DNA of 64,000 nt. It comes from JAVJSF01 sp040219555. Lineage in GTDB: Bacteria; Actinomycetota; Thermoleophilia; Miltoncostaeales; Miltoncostaeaceae. Under the pieces are notes generated by a model, which made no database searches, had not been told where the DNA came from, and worked only from the letters and a program-made list of their open reading frames with translations. The DNA is taken from assembly GCA_040219555.1 (NCBI GenBank), contig JAVJSF010000014.1, positions 92,046-156,045 of the forward strand. The letters run 5' to 3'. This document shows, piece after piece, positions 18,995 through 27,606 of this stretch (position 1 is its first letter; every line of letters starts with the position of its first letter). The position numbers were made by a program, and so were the translations under genes.

Positions 18995-20266
18995 ATGGCG
19001 AAGACCAGCGATCCCAACGAGCAACTCCTGTGCAGCTTCTGCGGCAAGTCCCAGCGCCAGGTGAAGAAGCTCATCGCGGGCCCGGGCGTCTACATCTGCG
19101 ACGAGTGCATCGACCTCTGCAACGAGATCATCGATGAGGAGCTCACCGCGCCGTCGGGCTTCGACGGCGAGAACCTCCCCCGCCCGCGCGAGATCTACGA
19201 CGTCCTGAACGACTACGTGGTGGGGCAGGAGGAGGCCAAGCGCACCCTCGCGGTGGCTGTCTACAACCACTACAAGCGCGTCCAGATGATGTCCGACGGC
19301 GACGCGGAGATCGAGCTCCAGAAGAGCAACATCCTGCTCCTGGGGCCCACCGGCTGCGGCAAGACGCTGCTGGCCCAGACGCTGGCACGGATCCTCGATG
19401 TCCCGTTCGCCATCGCCGACGCCACGGCCCTCACCGAGGCCGGCTATGTGGGCGAGGACGTCGAGAACATCCTGCTGAAGCTGATCCAGGCCGCCGACTT
19501 CGACGTGAAGAAGGCCGAGACCGGGATCGTCTACATCGACGAGGTCGACAAGATCGCCCGCAAGGCGGACAACCCGTCCATCACCCGCGATGTCTCGGGC
19601 GAGGGCGTCCAGCAGGCCCTGCTGAAGATCCTGGAGGGCACGGTGGCCTCGGTGCCGCCGCAGGGGGGGCGCAAGCACCCCCACCAGGAGTTCCTCACCA
19701 TCGACACCACCAACGTGCTGTTCATCTGCGGCGGCGCGTTCGCCAACCTCGAGCGGATCATCGAGCGCCGCGTGGGTCACAAGGGCGTGGGCTTCGCGTC
19801 CGAGGTCAAGAGCAAGCATGACCACGACCCGCACGCGAGCTTCAGCCAGGTGCTCCCCGAGGACCTCATGAACTACGGGCTCATCCCGGAGTTCATCGGC
19901 CGTCTGCCGGTCATCTCGGCGGTCCACCAGCTGTCGCGCGACGACCTGGTGACCATCCTGACCGAGCCGCGCAACGCCCTGGTTCGCCAGTACAAGCGCT
20001 TCTTCACGTTCGACGAGGTCGAGCTGGTGTTCAGCGACGACTCGCTGACGGCCATCGCCGGCCTTGCGCTGGAGCGCGAGACCGGCGCCCGCGGCCTGCG
20101 GTCCATCATGGAGGCCGCACTCATGGACACGATGTTCGAACTGCCCTCGCGCGATGACGTGCGCAAGTGCGTCGTCACCCGCGAGACCATCGACAAGGGG
20201 CTGCCGCCGACCCTGGTCACCGAGGCGCGCGACCGCCTGGACGCGGCGGGCGGCGAGTCGGCGTGA
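18995..20266 (+). CDS. clpX: ATP-dependent Clp protease ATP-binding subunit ClpX
   Basis: This 423-residue AAA+ unfoldase has an N-terminal zinc finger (C13, C16, C35, C38), a Walker A GPTGCGKT near 116-123, a Walker B IVYIDEVDKI, and an RGLRSIMEAALMDTMFELPS sensor-2/C-terminal segment. It feeds substrates to ClpP. It starts 3 bases after the clpP stop, and its end overlaps valS (GTGA). Confidence 0.98.
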   Translation: MAKTSDPNEQLLCSFCGKSQRQVKKLIAGPGVYICDECIDLCNEIIDEELTAPSGFDGENLPRPREIYDVLNDYVVGQEEAKRTLAVAVYNHYKRVQMMSDGDAEIELQKSNILLLGPTGCGKTLLAQTLARILDVPFAIADATALTEAGYVGEDVENILLKLIQAADFDVKKAETGIVYIDEVDKIARKADNPSITRDVSGEGVQQALLKILEGTVASVPPQGGRKHPHQEFLTIDTTNVLFICGGAFANLERIIERRVGHKGVGFASEVKSKHDHDPHASFSQVLPEDLMNYGLIPEFIGRLPVISAVHQLSRDDLVTILTEPRNALVRQYKRFFTFDEVELVFSDDSLTAIAGLALERETGARGLRSIMEAALMDTMFELPSRDDVRKCVVTRETIDKGLPPTLVTEARDRLDAAGGESA

Positions 20267-22806
20267 GCGGGGCCGCCGAGCGCGCGCCCGAGCGGCTGGT
20301 CGTGGGGGAGGTGGAGGAGCGCTGGACCGAGGCCTGGGCGCAGGCGGGGATCGGCGCCGCCGACCCCTCCCGGCCGGGCCCGGCGTACACCATCGCCATC
20401 CCGCCCCCGAACGTCACCGGCGTGCTCCACATGGGTCACGCCCTGAACAACACGATCCAGGACCTGCTCATCCGCACCCGGCGGATGGCCGGCGACGAGA
20501 CGATGTGGATCTGCGGTACCGACCACGCCGGCATCGCCACCCAGGCCGTCGTTGAGAAGGACCTGGCCAAGGCCGGGGTCCGGCGCGCCGATCTGGGGCG
20601 CCAGGAGTTCCTGAACCGCGTGTGGGACTGGCGCGAGGAGTACGGGGGCCGCATCATCGGCCAGCTCCGCCGTCTGGGCTGCACCCTGGACTACGGGCGC
20701 GAGCGCTTCACCATGGACGACGGCTACGCCGCGGCCGTGATGCGCGTGTTCGTCGACCTGCACGCCAAGGGCTACATCTACCGCGACCACTACATGGTCA
20801 ACTGGGATCCGGGCCTCGGATCGGCCATCTCCGACCTCGAGGTGGAGGACCGCGAGGTCACCGATGAGATGGTGTCGATCGCCTACCCCCTCAGCGACGG
20901 CTCGGGCGAGATCGTGGTGGCCACGGTGCGCCCCGAGACCATGCTGGGCGACACGGCCGTGGCGGTGAACCCGGGCGACGAGCGTTACGCGCACCTGATC
21001 GGGCGCACCTGCACCCTGCCGCTGGTGGGCCGCGAGATCCCGGTGGTGGGCGACGAGCACGTGCAGCCGGAGTTCGGCACCGGTGCCCTGAAGGTGACGC
21101 CGGCGCACTCCCCCGACGACTTCGAGATCGCCCGCCGTCACGGGCTGCCCGCGGTCGGGGTCATCGGCGAGGACGGGCGCATGACCGCCGAGGCCGGCGA
21201 TCGCTACGCGGGGCTCACCCCGGACGAGTGCTCGGCACGTGTGGTGGACGACCTGAGCGCCCAGGGGCTTGTGCGCGAGCGTCGCGAGTACAGCCATACG
21301 GTGCCCTTCTCGCACCGCTCGGGCGCCCGGGTGGAGCCGCTCATCTCGCTGCAGTGGTTCTGCGACATGACCGCGCTGGCGGCCCCCGCCATCGAGGCCG
21401 TGCGCCAGGGCACCGTGCGCTTCACGCCGTCCAAGTGGGGCGAGGTCTACCTGCGTTGGATGGAGGAGATCCGGCCCTGGTGCGTCTCGCGGCAGCTCTG
21501 GTGGGGCCATCAGCTTCCGGTGTGGTACCGCGGCGACGAGATCCACGTCGGCCTGGAGGCCCCCGAGGGCGAGGGCTGGACCCGCGACGAGGACGTGCTC
21601 GACACCTGGTTCAGCTCGGCGCTGTGGCCGTTCGCCACGCTGGGCTGGCCGGAGCAGACGCCGGAGCTGGAACGGTTCTACCCGACGGCCGTGCTCTCGA
21701 CCGCCCGGGACATCATCTTCCTCTGGGTCGCCCGGATGGTGATGATGGGCATCGAGTACATGGGCGAGGTCCCCTTCCGCGATGTCTACATCCACTCGGT
21801 GGTGCAGGCGCCCGACGGCCGGCGGATGAGCAAGTCCCTGGGGACCGGCGTCGACCCGGTGGAGCTGATCGAGGCCAACGGGGCCGACGCGGTGCGCTTC
21901 GGCCTGCTGATGATGTCCAGCACCCAGGACGTCCGCTTCAGCCAGGACCGCATCGACCAGGGTCGCCAGCTGGTCACCAAGCTGTGGAACGCCACGCGCC
22001 TGGTGGCCGACCGCGACGGCCGCGTGGGCCACGACGCCCCGCCGGCGCCGGCCACGGTGGCCGACCGCTGGATCTTCTCGCGGATCGCGCGCACGGTGGC
22101 CGAGGCCGACGAGCTGCGCGAGGGCTTCCAGCTGAGCGCGCTGGCCGACGGGGTCTACCACCTGGTCTTCGACGACTTCTGCGACTGGTACCTCGAGCTG
22201 CTGAAGGCCGGCGAGGCATCGGCCGAGGTGGCCGGGCATGCGCTGGAGCAACTGCTGGCACTGGCGCACCCGCTGATCCCGTTCATCACCGAGGAGTGCT
22301 GGGCGCGCATGCCCGGCGCCGAGGGGCTGATGGCCTCCCATCCTCCGCCCGCGGCCCCGGGGCCGGTGGACGAGGCCGCCGAGGCGGAGATCGACGCGGT
22401 GCGCGAGGTCGTGACGGGTCTGCGGACCTACCGCCACAAGCGCAACCTCCCGCCCCGGGCCGCGCTGGTGATGGACCCACCGCCGGCGCCGGCGGTGGCC
22501 GCCCTCGACCCCGTCGAGCCGGCCCCGGCCGAGCGCGTGGCCGGCCTGACGAGCGTCCTGCTGGCCGAGGGCTCGATCGCCGTCGGCGCGGCCGAGGGCG
22601 CCGCCGATCCCGAGGCCGAGCGCCGCCGGGTGGCCGAGGAGCTCGAAACCGCCGAGGCGGAACTGCAGCGGGCCCGGGGCAAGCTGGACAACGAGCGCTT
22701 CGTCACCCGAGCGCCGGCCGACCTGGTGGACGCCGAGCGGCGCAAGGTCGAGCGCTACGGCGCCGAGGCGGCGGCCCTGCGCGCCCAGCTCGACGCCCTG
22801 GCCTGA
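20263..22806 (+). CDS. valS: Valyl-tRNA synthetase
   Basis: This 847-residue class I synthetase has a HIGH motif (HMGH, near 56-59), an editing CP1 region, and a KMSKS motif (RMSKS, near 522). It ends with an arm of about 60 residues, rich in Glu and Arg and likely coiled coil, that contacts tRNA in ValRS. It charges tRNA-Val. The GTG start overlaps the clpX stop by 4 bases. Confidence 0.97.
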   Translation: MSGAAERAPERLVVGEVEERWTEAWAQAGIGAADPSRPGPAYTIAIPPPNVTGVLHMGHALNNTIQDLLIRTRRMAGDETMWICGTDHAGIATQAVVEKDLAKAGVRRADLGRQEFLNRVWDWREEYGGRIIGQLRRLGCTLDYGRERFTMDDGYAAAVMRVFVDLHAKGYIYRDHYMVNWDPGLGSAISDLEVEDREVTDEMVSIAYPLSDGSGEIVVATVRPETMLGDTAVAVNPGDERYAHLIGRTCTLPLVGREIPVVGDEHVQPEFGTGALKVTPAHSPDDFEIARRHGLPAVGVIGEDGRMTAEAGDRYAGLTPDECSARVVDDLSAQGLVRERREYSHTVPFSHRSGARVEPLISLQWFCDMTALAAPAIEAVRQGTVRFTPSKWGEVYLRWMEEIRPWCVSRQLWWGHQLPVWYRGDEIHVGLEAPEGEGWTRDEDVLDTWFSSALWPFATLGWPEQTPELERFYPTAVLSTARDIIFLWVARMVMMGIEYMGEVPFRDVYIHSVVQAPDGRRMSKSLGTGVDPVELIEANGADAVRFGLLMMSSTQDVRFSQDRIDQGRQLVTKLWNATRLVADRDGRVGHDAPPAPATVADRWIFSRIARTVAEADELREGFQLSALADGVYHLVFDDFCDWYLELLKAGEASAEVAGHALEQLLALAHPLIPFITEECWARMPGAEGLMASHPPPAAPGPVDEAAEAEIDAVREVVTGLRTYRHKRNLPPRAALVMDPPPAPAVAALDPVEPAPAERVAGLTSVLLAEGSIAVGAAEGAADPEAERRRVAEELETAEAELQRARGKLDNERFVTRAPADLVDAERRKVERYGAEAAALRAQLDALA

Positions 22807-22820
22807 TCTCCGCCGCCACG

Positions 22821-24098
22821 ATGTCCGCTGCCGAGCGGTGGATCGCCGGGCTCGACATCCTTGGGATGCGCTTCGGGCTGGAGCGGATGCACGCCCTCCT
22901 CGATCGCCTGGGCCACCCCGAGCGCGGGGTGCCGGCGTTGCATGTGGTCGGCACCAACGGCAAGTCGTCCACCACCCGTCTGGCGGCCGCGCTGCTGGGG
23001 GCCGGCGGGCGCCGGGCCGGCGCGTACCTGTCTCCGCACATCACCACCTGGCGCGAGCGCGTCCAGGTGGGGGGCGAGCCCGTGGGTGAGGAGACCTTCG
23101 CGACGGCGGTCGCCGCGGTGCGGACCGCATCGCGGGAGGTGGAGGAGTCCCTGGGCGAGCCCGTCACCCAGTTCGAGGCCCTCACCGCCGCGGCCTTCGT
23201 CGCCCTGCGGTCCGAGGGGGTGGATGCCTGGGTCATCGAGGCCGGGCTGGGCGGCCGGCACGACGCCACCAACGTGCTGGCCCCCGGCGCCGCGGTGGCT
23301 CTGACCAACGTCGCCCTCGATCACACCGCCCTGCTCGGGGACAGCGAGCGAGCCATCGCCGGTGAGAAGCTGGCGGTGTGCCCGGACGGCCACGACCGGC
23401 TGGTGGTGGGGCGCTCGGGAACGGCGGGCGCCGAGGCCGTGGCCGCCGAGTGCGCCGCGCGCGGCCTGCGGCCCTGGTGGGTGGGGCACCAGGTCACCGT
23501 GCGGGCCGAGGCCGGCGGCGTCGTGATCGAGACCCCGCTCGGTGCCGGCGCGCCGCTGCCGCTGGGGCTCGCCGGGCGGGTGCAGCGCGACAACCTCGCG
23601 GTGGCCGTCGCCGGCGCCGCCCTGGTGGACCCCGGGATCCTGGGCCGCCCGGGCCTGCCCGAGGCCGTGGCCGCGGTGCGCATGCCGGGCCGGCTGGAGT
23701 GGTTCCCGGGTGCGCCTCCCGTGCTGCTGGACGGCGCCCACAACCCGGCAGGGGCCGAGGCTCTCGTGGAGGCGTTGCCCGCCATGGTCGGCAGTGCCCG
23801 TCCCCTGGTGGGCGTGATGTCGGTGCTGGGCGACAAGGACGTGGAGGCCATGTGCGCGGCCCTGGTGCCCCACCTGGACGCCGTGGTGGCCACCGGATCG
23901 CACCATCCGAGGGCGCGTGCGGCCGGGGACGTGGCGGCCGCCGTGACCGCCGCGGGCGGCGTCGCCCACACCGCGCCGCACCCCGAAGCCGCGCTCGCGC
24001 GGGCCCGGGAGCTCGCCGGCGCGCGCGGAGTGGTGGTGGTCGCGGGCTCCCTGTATCTGCTCGGCGACCTGCGCGCCGGCCTCGCAGCGGGGCTCTGA
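22821..24098 (+). CDS. folC: Bifunctional folylpolyglutamate/dihydrofolate synthase FolC
   Basis: This 425-residue Mur-ligase-like enzyme has the ATP site GTNGKSST near the N terminus, a conserved FEALTAAAF and later LDGAHNPAGA. It adds glutamate to folates. The ATG is 14 bases after the valS stop; valS-folC is a widespread pair. About 120 bases without a gene follow, holding a possible -10 (GATACA/TACACT around 24157) but nothing else. Confidence 0.95.
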   Translation: MSAAERWIAGLDILGMRFGLERMHALLDRLGHPERGVPALHVVGTNGKSSTTRLAAALLGAGGRRAGAYLSPHITTWRERVQVGGEPVGEETFATAVAAVRTASREVEESLGEPVTQFEALTAAAFVALRSEGVDAWVIEAGLGGRHDATNVLAPGAAVALTNVALDHTALLGDSERAIAGEKLAVCPDGHDRLVVGRSGTAGAEAVAAECAARGLRPWWVGHQVTVRAEAGGVVIETPLGAGAPLPLGLAGRVQRDNLAVAVAGAALVDPGILGRPGLPEAVAAVRMPGRLEWFPGAPPVLLDGAHNPAGAEALVEALPAMVGSARPLVGVMSVLGDKDVEAMCAALVPHLDAVVATGSHHPRARAAGDVAAAVTAAGGVAHTAPHPEAALARARELAGARGVVVVAGSLYLLGDLRAGLAAGL

Positions 24099-24218
24099 AA
24101 CGGTCGTTCCACGCTGCCGGAGCGGGATCCGGGGACCGAGGGCGGGCGGGGGCCCTGATACACTCGCGCGCGTTTGCCGGGCCCCGCCCGGTCCCAGCGA
24201 TCCGATCCCGGGTGAGGC

Positions 24219-24836
24219 GTGGACGAGACGACCAACAGCGATCCGTTCGAGAGCATCTCCGGGTTCTTCGAATCCGGAGCCTGGGACCTCACCGTCCTGC
24301 TGCTCCAGGCCTTCGCGGTCACCTTCTGGCTGGCGCTGATCTTCTGGACCTTCCAGGATGCCCGGCGACGTATCGAGAACCCGGGCCTCGTGGCCGCATG
24401 CGTGGCGCTGTCGGTGGTGCTCCCGTATCTCGGGTCGATCGTCTACCTCATCGTCCGCCCGCCCGAGTACCTGGACGATGTGCGCGAGCGCGAGCTCGAG
24501 CTCATCGCGCTCGAGCAGCGTCTGGCCGAGACGGGGGACACCGAGGGGCAGGCGATGGTCGGCAAGCTGCTGGCGCGCGAGGGGATCACGGGCGGCGGCG
24601 ACGCGGTGGCCACCAAGCGCGCGCTGCGCCAGGCGGGCGTGGCGATCCAGGATGACGTGAAGGACCTGGACGCCCGCCTCACCGAGCTGGAGTTCCGCCT
24701 GCGATCCCGCGCCGGCGTTGCCGAGCGGGCCGTCGAGGGCGCGCCGGTGGCCGAAGACGGAGCCGGCCGCACCGGCGAGACCGGCCGGCGCCTGCGCGGC
24801 TGGCGCACCCGACAAGACCAGGATGCATATGACTGA
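24219..24836 (+). CDS. Membrane protein with PLDc_N-like two-helix region and charged tail
   Basis: This 205-residue protein has two transmembrane helices (about 24-46 and 56-78) with FWTFQDARRR between them, resembling the phospholipase D N-terminal membrane module. A long charged helical cytoplasmic region follows (YLDDVRERELELIALEQRL...). There is no catalytic HKD motif. The position between folC and ndk is where other actinobacteria keep a small DUF4233 membrane protein, but this is a different sequence. The GTG start at 24219 is the first in frame. The 3' end overlaps the ndk start by 8 bases. Function unknown. Confidence 0.85.
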   Translation: MDETTNSDPFESISGFFESGAWDLTVLLLQAFAVTFWLALIFWTFQDARRRIENPGLVAACVALSVVLPYLGSIVYLIVRPPEYLDDVRERELELIALEQRLAETGDTEGQAMVGKLLAREGITGGGDAVATKRALRQAGVAIQDDVKDLDARLTELEFRLRSRAGVAERAVEGAPVAEDGAGRTGETGRRLRGWRTRQDQDAYD

Positions 24837-25242
24837 GCGCTCGTTCGTGATGGTGAAGCCCGACGGCGTGGCCGCGGGTCTGACAGGGGAGATCATCGGC
24901 CGCATCGAGCGGCGCGGCCTGCACATCGTGGCCCTCCGCAAGGAGGTCATGGCGCGCTCCGTGGCCGAGGAGCACTACGCGGAGCACCGCGAGCGGCCGT
25001 TCTTCGGCGAGCTGGTGGAGTTCATCGTGTCCGCGCCCGTGGTGCTCATGGTGGTGGAGGGTGACGGCGCCATTCCGGTGCTGCGCACCATGATGGGTGC
25101 CACCGACCCCAAGAACGCCGCACCGGGGACCATCCGGGGCGACTTCGCCCTCGACGTCGGCCAGAACGTGATCCACGGCTCCGACGCCCCGGGCTCCGCG
25201 GCGCGCGAGCTCGCGCTGCACTTCCCCGCGCTCGACGCCTGA
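24829..25242 (+). CDS. ndk: Nucleoside diphosphate kinase
   Basis: This 137-residue protein has the active-site histidine in NVIHGSDAP and the usual FVMVKPDGV start. It balances NTP/dNTP pools. Two in-frame ATGs exist (24823 and 24829). The second was chosen because it gives the canonical MTERSFVM and has AGG six bases upstream. It overlaps the preceding membrane-protein gene by 8 bases. Confidence 0.97.
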   Translation: MTERSFVMVKPDGVAAGLTGEIIGRIERRGLHIVALRKEVMARSVAEEHYAEHRERPFFGELVEFIVSAPVVLMVVEGDGAIPVLRTMMGATDPKNAAPGTIRGDFALDVGQNVIHGSDAPGSAARELALHFPALDA

Positions 25243-25255
25243 CCCGGGCGCGCCG

Positions 25256-25807
25256 GTGATCATCCTCGCGTCCGCCTCGCCGCAGAGGTGGGCGCTCGTC
25301 GGCACCCTCGGCGTGGCCTACACCATCGACATGCCCGAGGTGGAGGAGGGTGCCGACCCCATGGCCAACGCCCGCGCCAAGGCGGCCGAGGTGGCCGGCC
25401 GGCGCCACCTGGAGCCCGGCGAGGTGGTGGTCGCCTGCGACACCGAGGTCGTCCTGGACGGCCGCGCGCTCGGCAAGGCCGGCGACGAGGCGCAGGCCCG
25501 GGAGATGATGACATCCCTCGCCGGCCGCGCGCACGAGGTGGTGAGCGCACTGGTGGTGCGGGGCCCGGCCGGCGCGCGGGAGGCGCTGGTCAGCACCGCG
25601 GTGCACATGCGGGCGCACGAGCCCGCCCTGATCGAGTGGTACCTGGGAACCGGGGAGTGGTCCGGGCGGGCCGGCTCCTACGCCGTGCAGGGCGCCGGCG
25701 GCGCCCTGGTGGAGCGGATCGACGGCGACCCGAGCTCGGTGGTGGGCCTGCCCCTGCCGGCGCTGGTCAGCGCGCTGCGCGACCTCGGGATGGCGCCCTT
25801 CGCATGA
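25256..25807 (+). CDS. maf: Maf-family nucleotide pyrophosphatase
   Basis: This 183-residue protein has the Maf layout. It carries SASPQRWAL at the N terminus (family consensus SASPRR.LL), ACDTEVVLDG with the catalytic Asp, and WSGRAGSYAVQGAGG. Maf proteins hydrolyse dTTP/UTP or modified nucleotides. The Arg to Gln change in the first motif touches a phosphate-binding position and could alter specificity. The GTG start is 13 bases after ndk. It is the last gene before the hairpin array. Confidence 0.9.
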   Translation: MIILASASPQRWALVGTLGVAYTIDMPEVEEGADPMANARAKAAEVAGRRHLEPGEVVVACDTEVVLDGRALGKAGDEAQAREMMTSLAGRAHEVVSALVVRGPAGAREALVSTAVHMRAHEPALIEWYLGTGEWSGRAGSYAVQGAGGALVERIDGDPSSVVGLPLPALVSALRDLGMAPFA

Positions 25808-25813
25808 GCGACA

Positions 25814-25976
25814 GCACCCCTGCGCGCTCTTTCGGCGCTACGGGGTGCCATCGGGCCCCTGGCCGGGGCCCGATGCGGTCGCCGGCACCGGCTCGCTCCG
25901 CTTCGCCGGGACTGGCCGGCTGGGTCGACCTCTGTCGGTCGACCGGATGAGAGTCGGCCTTCGGCCGATCATCCGG
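25814..25976. repeat. Cluster of consecutive stem-loops (first part of the hairpin array)
   Basis: There are back-to-back inverted repeats. GCACCCC 25814-25820 pairs with GGGGTGC 25842-25848. An 11-base arm 25849-25859 pairs with 25865-25875 around a 5-base loop. GGTCGACC occurs at 25923-25930 and again at 25937-25944. CCGGATGA 25943-25950 pairs with TCATCCGG 25969-25976 and encloses a second stem TCGGCC-TTC-GGCCGA at 25954-25968. The array begins within seven bases of the maf stop; no gene is supported here. Confidence 0.8.
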
Positions 25977-26008
25977 TGGGTGCCGGTTCGGCTCGTGGGC
26001 CGGTAGGG

Positions 26009-26127
26009 GTACTGCGCGCCGGCCTTCGGCCGGCGTACTGCTTTTCGCGCCGGCCTTCGGCCATCGTACTGCCTTTTCGCGCCGGCCTTCGGCCGTCGTA
26101 CTGCTTCCTCGGGCCGGCTCCGCCCAT
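26009..26127. repeat. Tandem repeat of GTACTGC plus GGCC-TTC-GGCC hairpins
   Basis: GTACTGC recurs at 26009, 26035, 26066 and 26098 (spacings 26, 31, 32). The first three copies are followed by a stem GGCC-TTC-GGCC (extended to 8 pairs at 26017-26035), and the last by GGGC...GCCC. The same core also occurs in the hairpin at 25954. It lies between the 3' end of maf and the 3' end of the - strand gene, so it could serve as a two-way terminator, or be a REP-like mobile palindrome. Confidence 0.8.
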
Positions 26128-26343
26128 CTAGTAGAGGGGTGGGTAGCGGTCCATGAGGTCGGCGTGCCGGCGGGCGCGCTCGCGCTCGTCCTGGAGGGAG
26201 GCGTCGTCGGCCTCCTCCTTGAGGCGGCGCAGCGTCTCCATGATCTCGTCGCGCCGGCGCGCCCGGGCCTGCTCTTCCTTCTCGGCCCGGCGGGCGGCGC
26301 GCCGATATGCGCTGTTGTCGTCGGCGAACAGGGGTGTGCCCAT
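26128..26343 (-). CDS. Small charged protein of unknown function
   Basis: This 71-residue protein is dominated by Arg, Glu and Ala in a probable single long helix (about residues 12-62, RRAEKEEQARARRRDEIMETL...), ending in DRYPPLY. No family was recognised. The start is ATG on the - strand with only a short G-run before it. The regular charged pattern and the clean fit between the hairpin array and the mreB promoter region favour a real gene. Confidence 0.5.
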   Translation of the reverse strand: MGTPLFADDNSAYRRAARRAEKEEQARARRRDEIMETLRRLKEEADDASLQDERERARRHADLMDRYPPLY

Positions 26344-26514
26344 CCCCAGAACGGTAGCGGACCCGGCAACGTCGCTTGCGCCCGCGCGGAGGCGCTGGCG
26401 CTATGGGCCCGGGCTCGCTACCGTGGGCGATGCCGGGGCGACCCGCGTGCCGGCGCGGACGTCCGTGCACAGACGTAGGATGCGCGGGGGCCGGTTGCGG
26501 CACACCCACGCGAC

Positions 26515-26528
26515 GGGAGGCACCGATC
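26515..26528 (+). promoter_or_regulatory. Shine-Dalgarno sequence pointing to an AUC start of mreB
   Basis: GGGAGG at 26515-26520 is followed by a 5-base spacer and ATC at 26526-26528. No ATG, GTG or TTG is in frame at this distance. A possible -10 (TAGGAT) is at 26476-26481. Confidence 0.5.
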
Positions 26529-27572
26529 GGGTTCTGGAGCTACCTGACCGGGTTCGGCGGACGCGACATGGCCGTCGACCTCGGCACGGCGAATACGCTC
26601 GTCTATGTCCGCGGACGCGGCATCGTGCTGTCCGAGCCGTCGGTGGTCGCCATCGACCAGCGGACGGGCGAGGTGCACGCCGTCGGCATCGAGGCCAAGC
26701 GCATGCTCGGCCGGACCCCCGGCAACATCAGCGCCATCCGGCCGCTGAAGGACGGGGTGATCGCCGACTTCGACGTCACCGAGCAGATGCTGCGCCACTT
26801 CATCCAGAAGGTGCACCAGAACCGCTGGGCGCATCCGCGCGTGGTGGTCTGCGTGCCATCGGGGGTCACCGGCGTGGAGAAGCGCGCCGTGGAGGAGGCC
26901 ACGCTGTCCGCCGGCGCGCGCAGCGCCTTCCTCATCGAGGAGCCCATGGCCGCCGCCATCGGCGCCGGCCTTCCCGTGGCCGAGCCCACCGGGAACATGG
27001 TGGTCGACATCGGCGGCGGCACCACCGAGGTGGCGGTGATCTCCCTGGGCGGCATCGTGGTGGCCCAGTCCATCCGCGTCGGCGGGGACGAGCTGGACGA
27101 GGCGATCATCGCCTACGTCAAACGCGAGCACAAACTGATGATCGGCAGCCAGACCGCCGAGGAGGTCAAGCTGGAGATCGGCTCGGCCTACCCGCTGCGC
27201 GAGGAGGTCCAGGCCGAGATCCGCGGGCGCGACATGATCACCGGCCTGCCCAAGACAGTCGTGCTGTCGTCCGAGGATGTTCGCGACGCCCTCGAGGAGC
27301 CGCTGGTCCAGATCGTCGACGCCGTCAAGAGCACCCTGGACAAGACCCCGCCCGAGCTGGCGTCCGACATCATGGACCGCGGGATCATGCTGGCCGGCGG
27401 CGGCTCGCTCCTGCAGGGCCTGGACGAGCGGCTGCGTCGCGAGACCGAGATGCCCATCCACGTGGCCGAGTCGCCCCTCACGTGCGTGGCGGTCGGCTCG
27501 GGACGCTCCCTGGAGGAGTTCGAAGTGATGCAGAAGGCGTCCTCGAACGGGCGACCGAGGCGGCGCTACTGA
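26526..27572 (+). CDS. mreB: Rod shape-determining protein MreB
   Basis: This 348-residue actin-like ATPase has the phosphate-1 motif AVDLGTANTLVYVRG, phosphate-2 MVVDIGGGTTEVAV and adenosine motif MLAGGGSLLQG. It polymerises under the membrane to direct wall synthesis. The start is unusual. Conserved N-terminal residues GFWSYLTGFGGRDM lie upstream of the first canonical start (ATG 26568). A GGGAGG five bases before ATC 26526 points to an AUC initiation codon; longer frames reach back to 26376 but add residues unlike MreB. If ATG 26568 is used, about 14 N-terminal residues, probably the membrane-binding segment, are lost. It is the first gene of the mre/rod operon. Confidence 0.95.
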   Translation: MGFWSYLTGFGGRDMAVDLGTANTLVYVRGRGIVLSEPSVVAIDQRTGEVHAVGIEAKRMLGRTPGNISAIRPLKDGVIADFDVTEQMLRHFIQKVHQNRWAHPRVVVCVPSGVTGVEKRAVEEATLSAGARSAFLIEEPMAAAIGAGLPVAEPTGNMVVDIGGGTTEVAVISLGGIVVAQSIRVGGDELDEAIIAYVKREHKLMIGSQTAEEVKLEIGSAYPLREEVQAEIRGRDMITGLPKTVVLSSEDVRDALEEPLVQIVDAVKSTLDKTPPELASDIMDRGIMLAGGGSLLQGLDERLRRETEMPIHVAESPLTCVAVGSGRSLEEFEVMQKASSNGRPRRRY

Positions 27573-27606
27573 GCGGGCGTCCGGCAACCGGACGGGGGTG
27601 CGCACG

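Noticed and set aside
20100..20262. T-box leader before valS
   Set aside because: valS overlaps clpX directly (GTGA), leaving no room for a leader.
25804..25950. 48-codon ORF overlapping the maf stop
   Set aside because: It consists of translated hairpin arms with no codon bias or family match; the DNA structure explains the open frame.
26009..26127. CRISPR array
   Set aside because: The repeats are short and palindromic with only a few bases between them. There is no uniform spacer length and no cas gene nearby.
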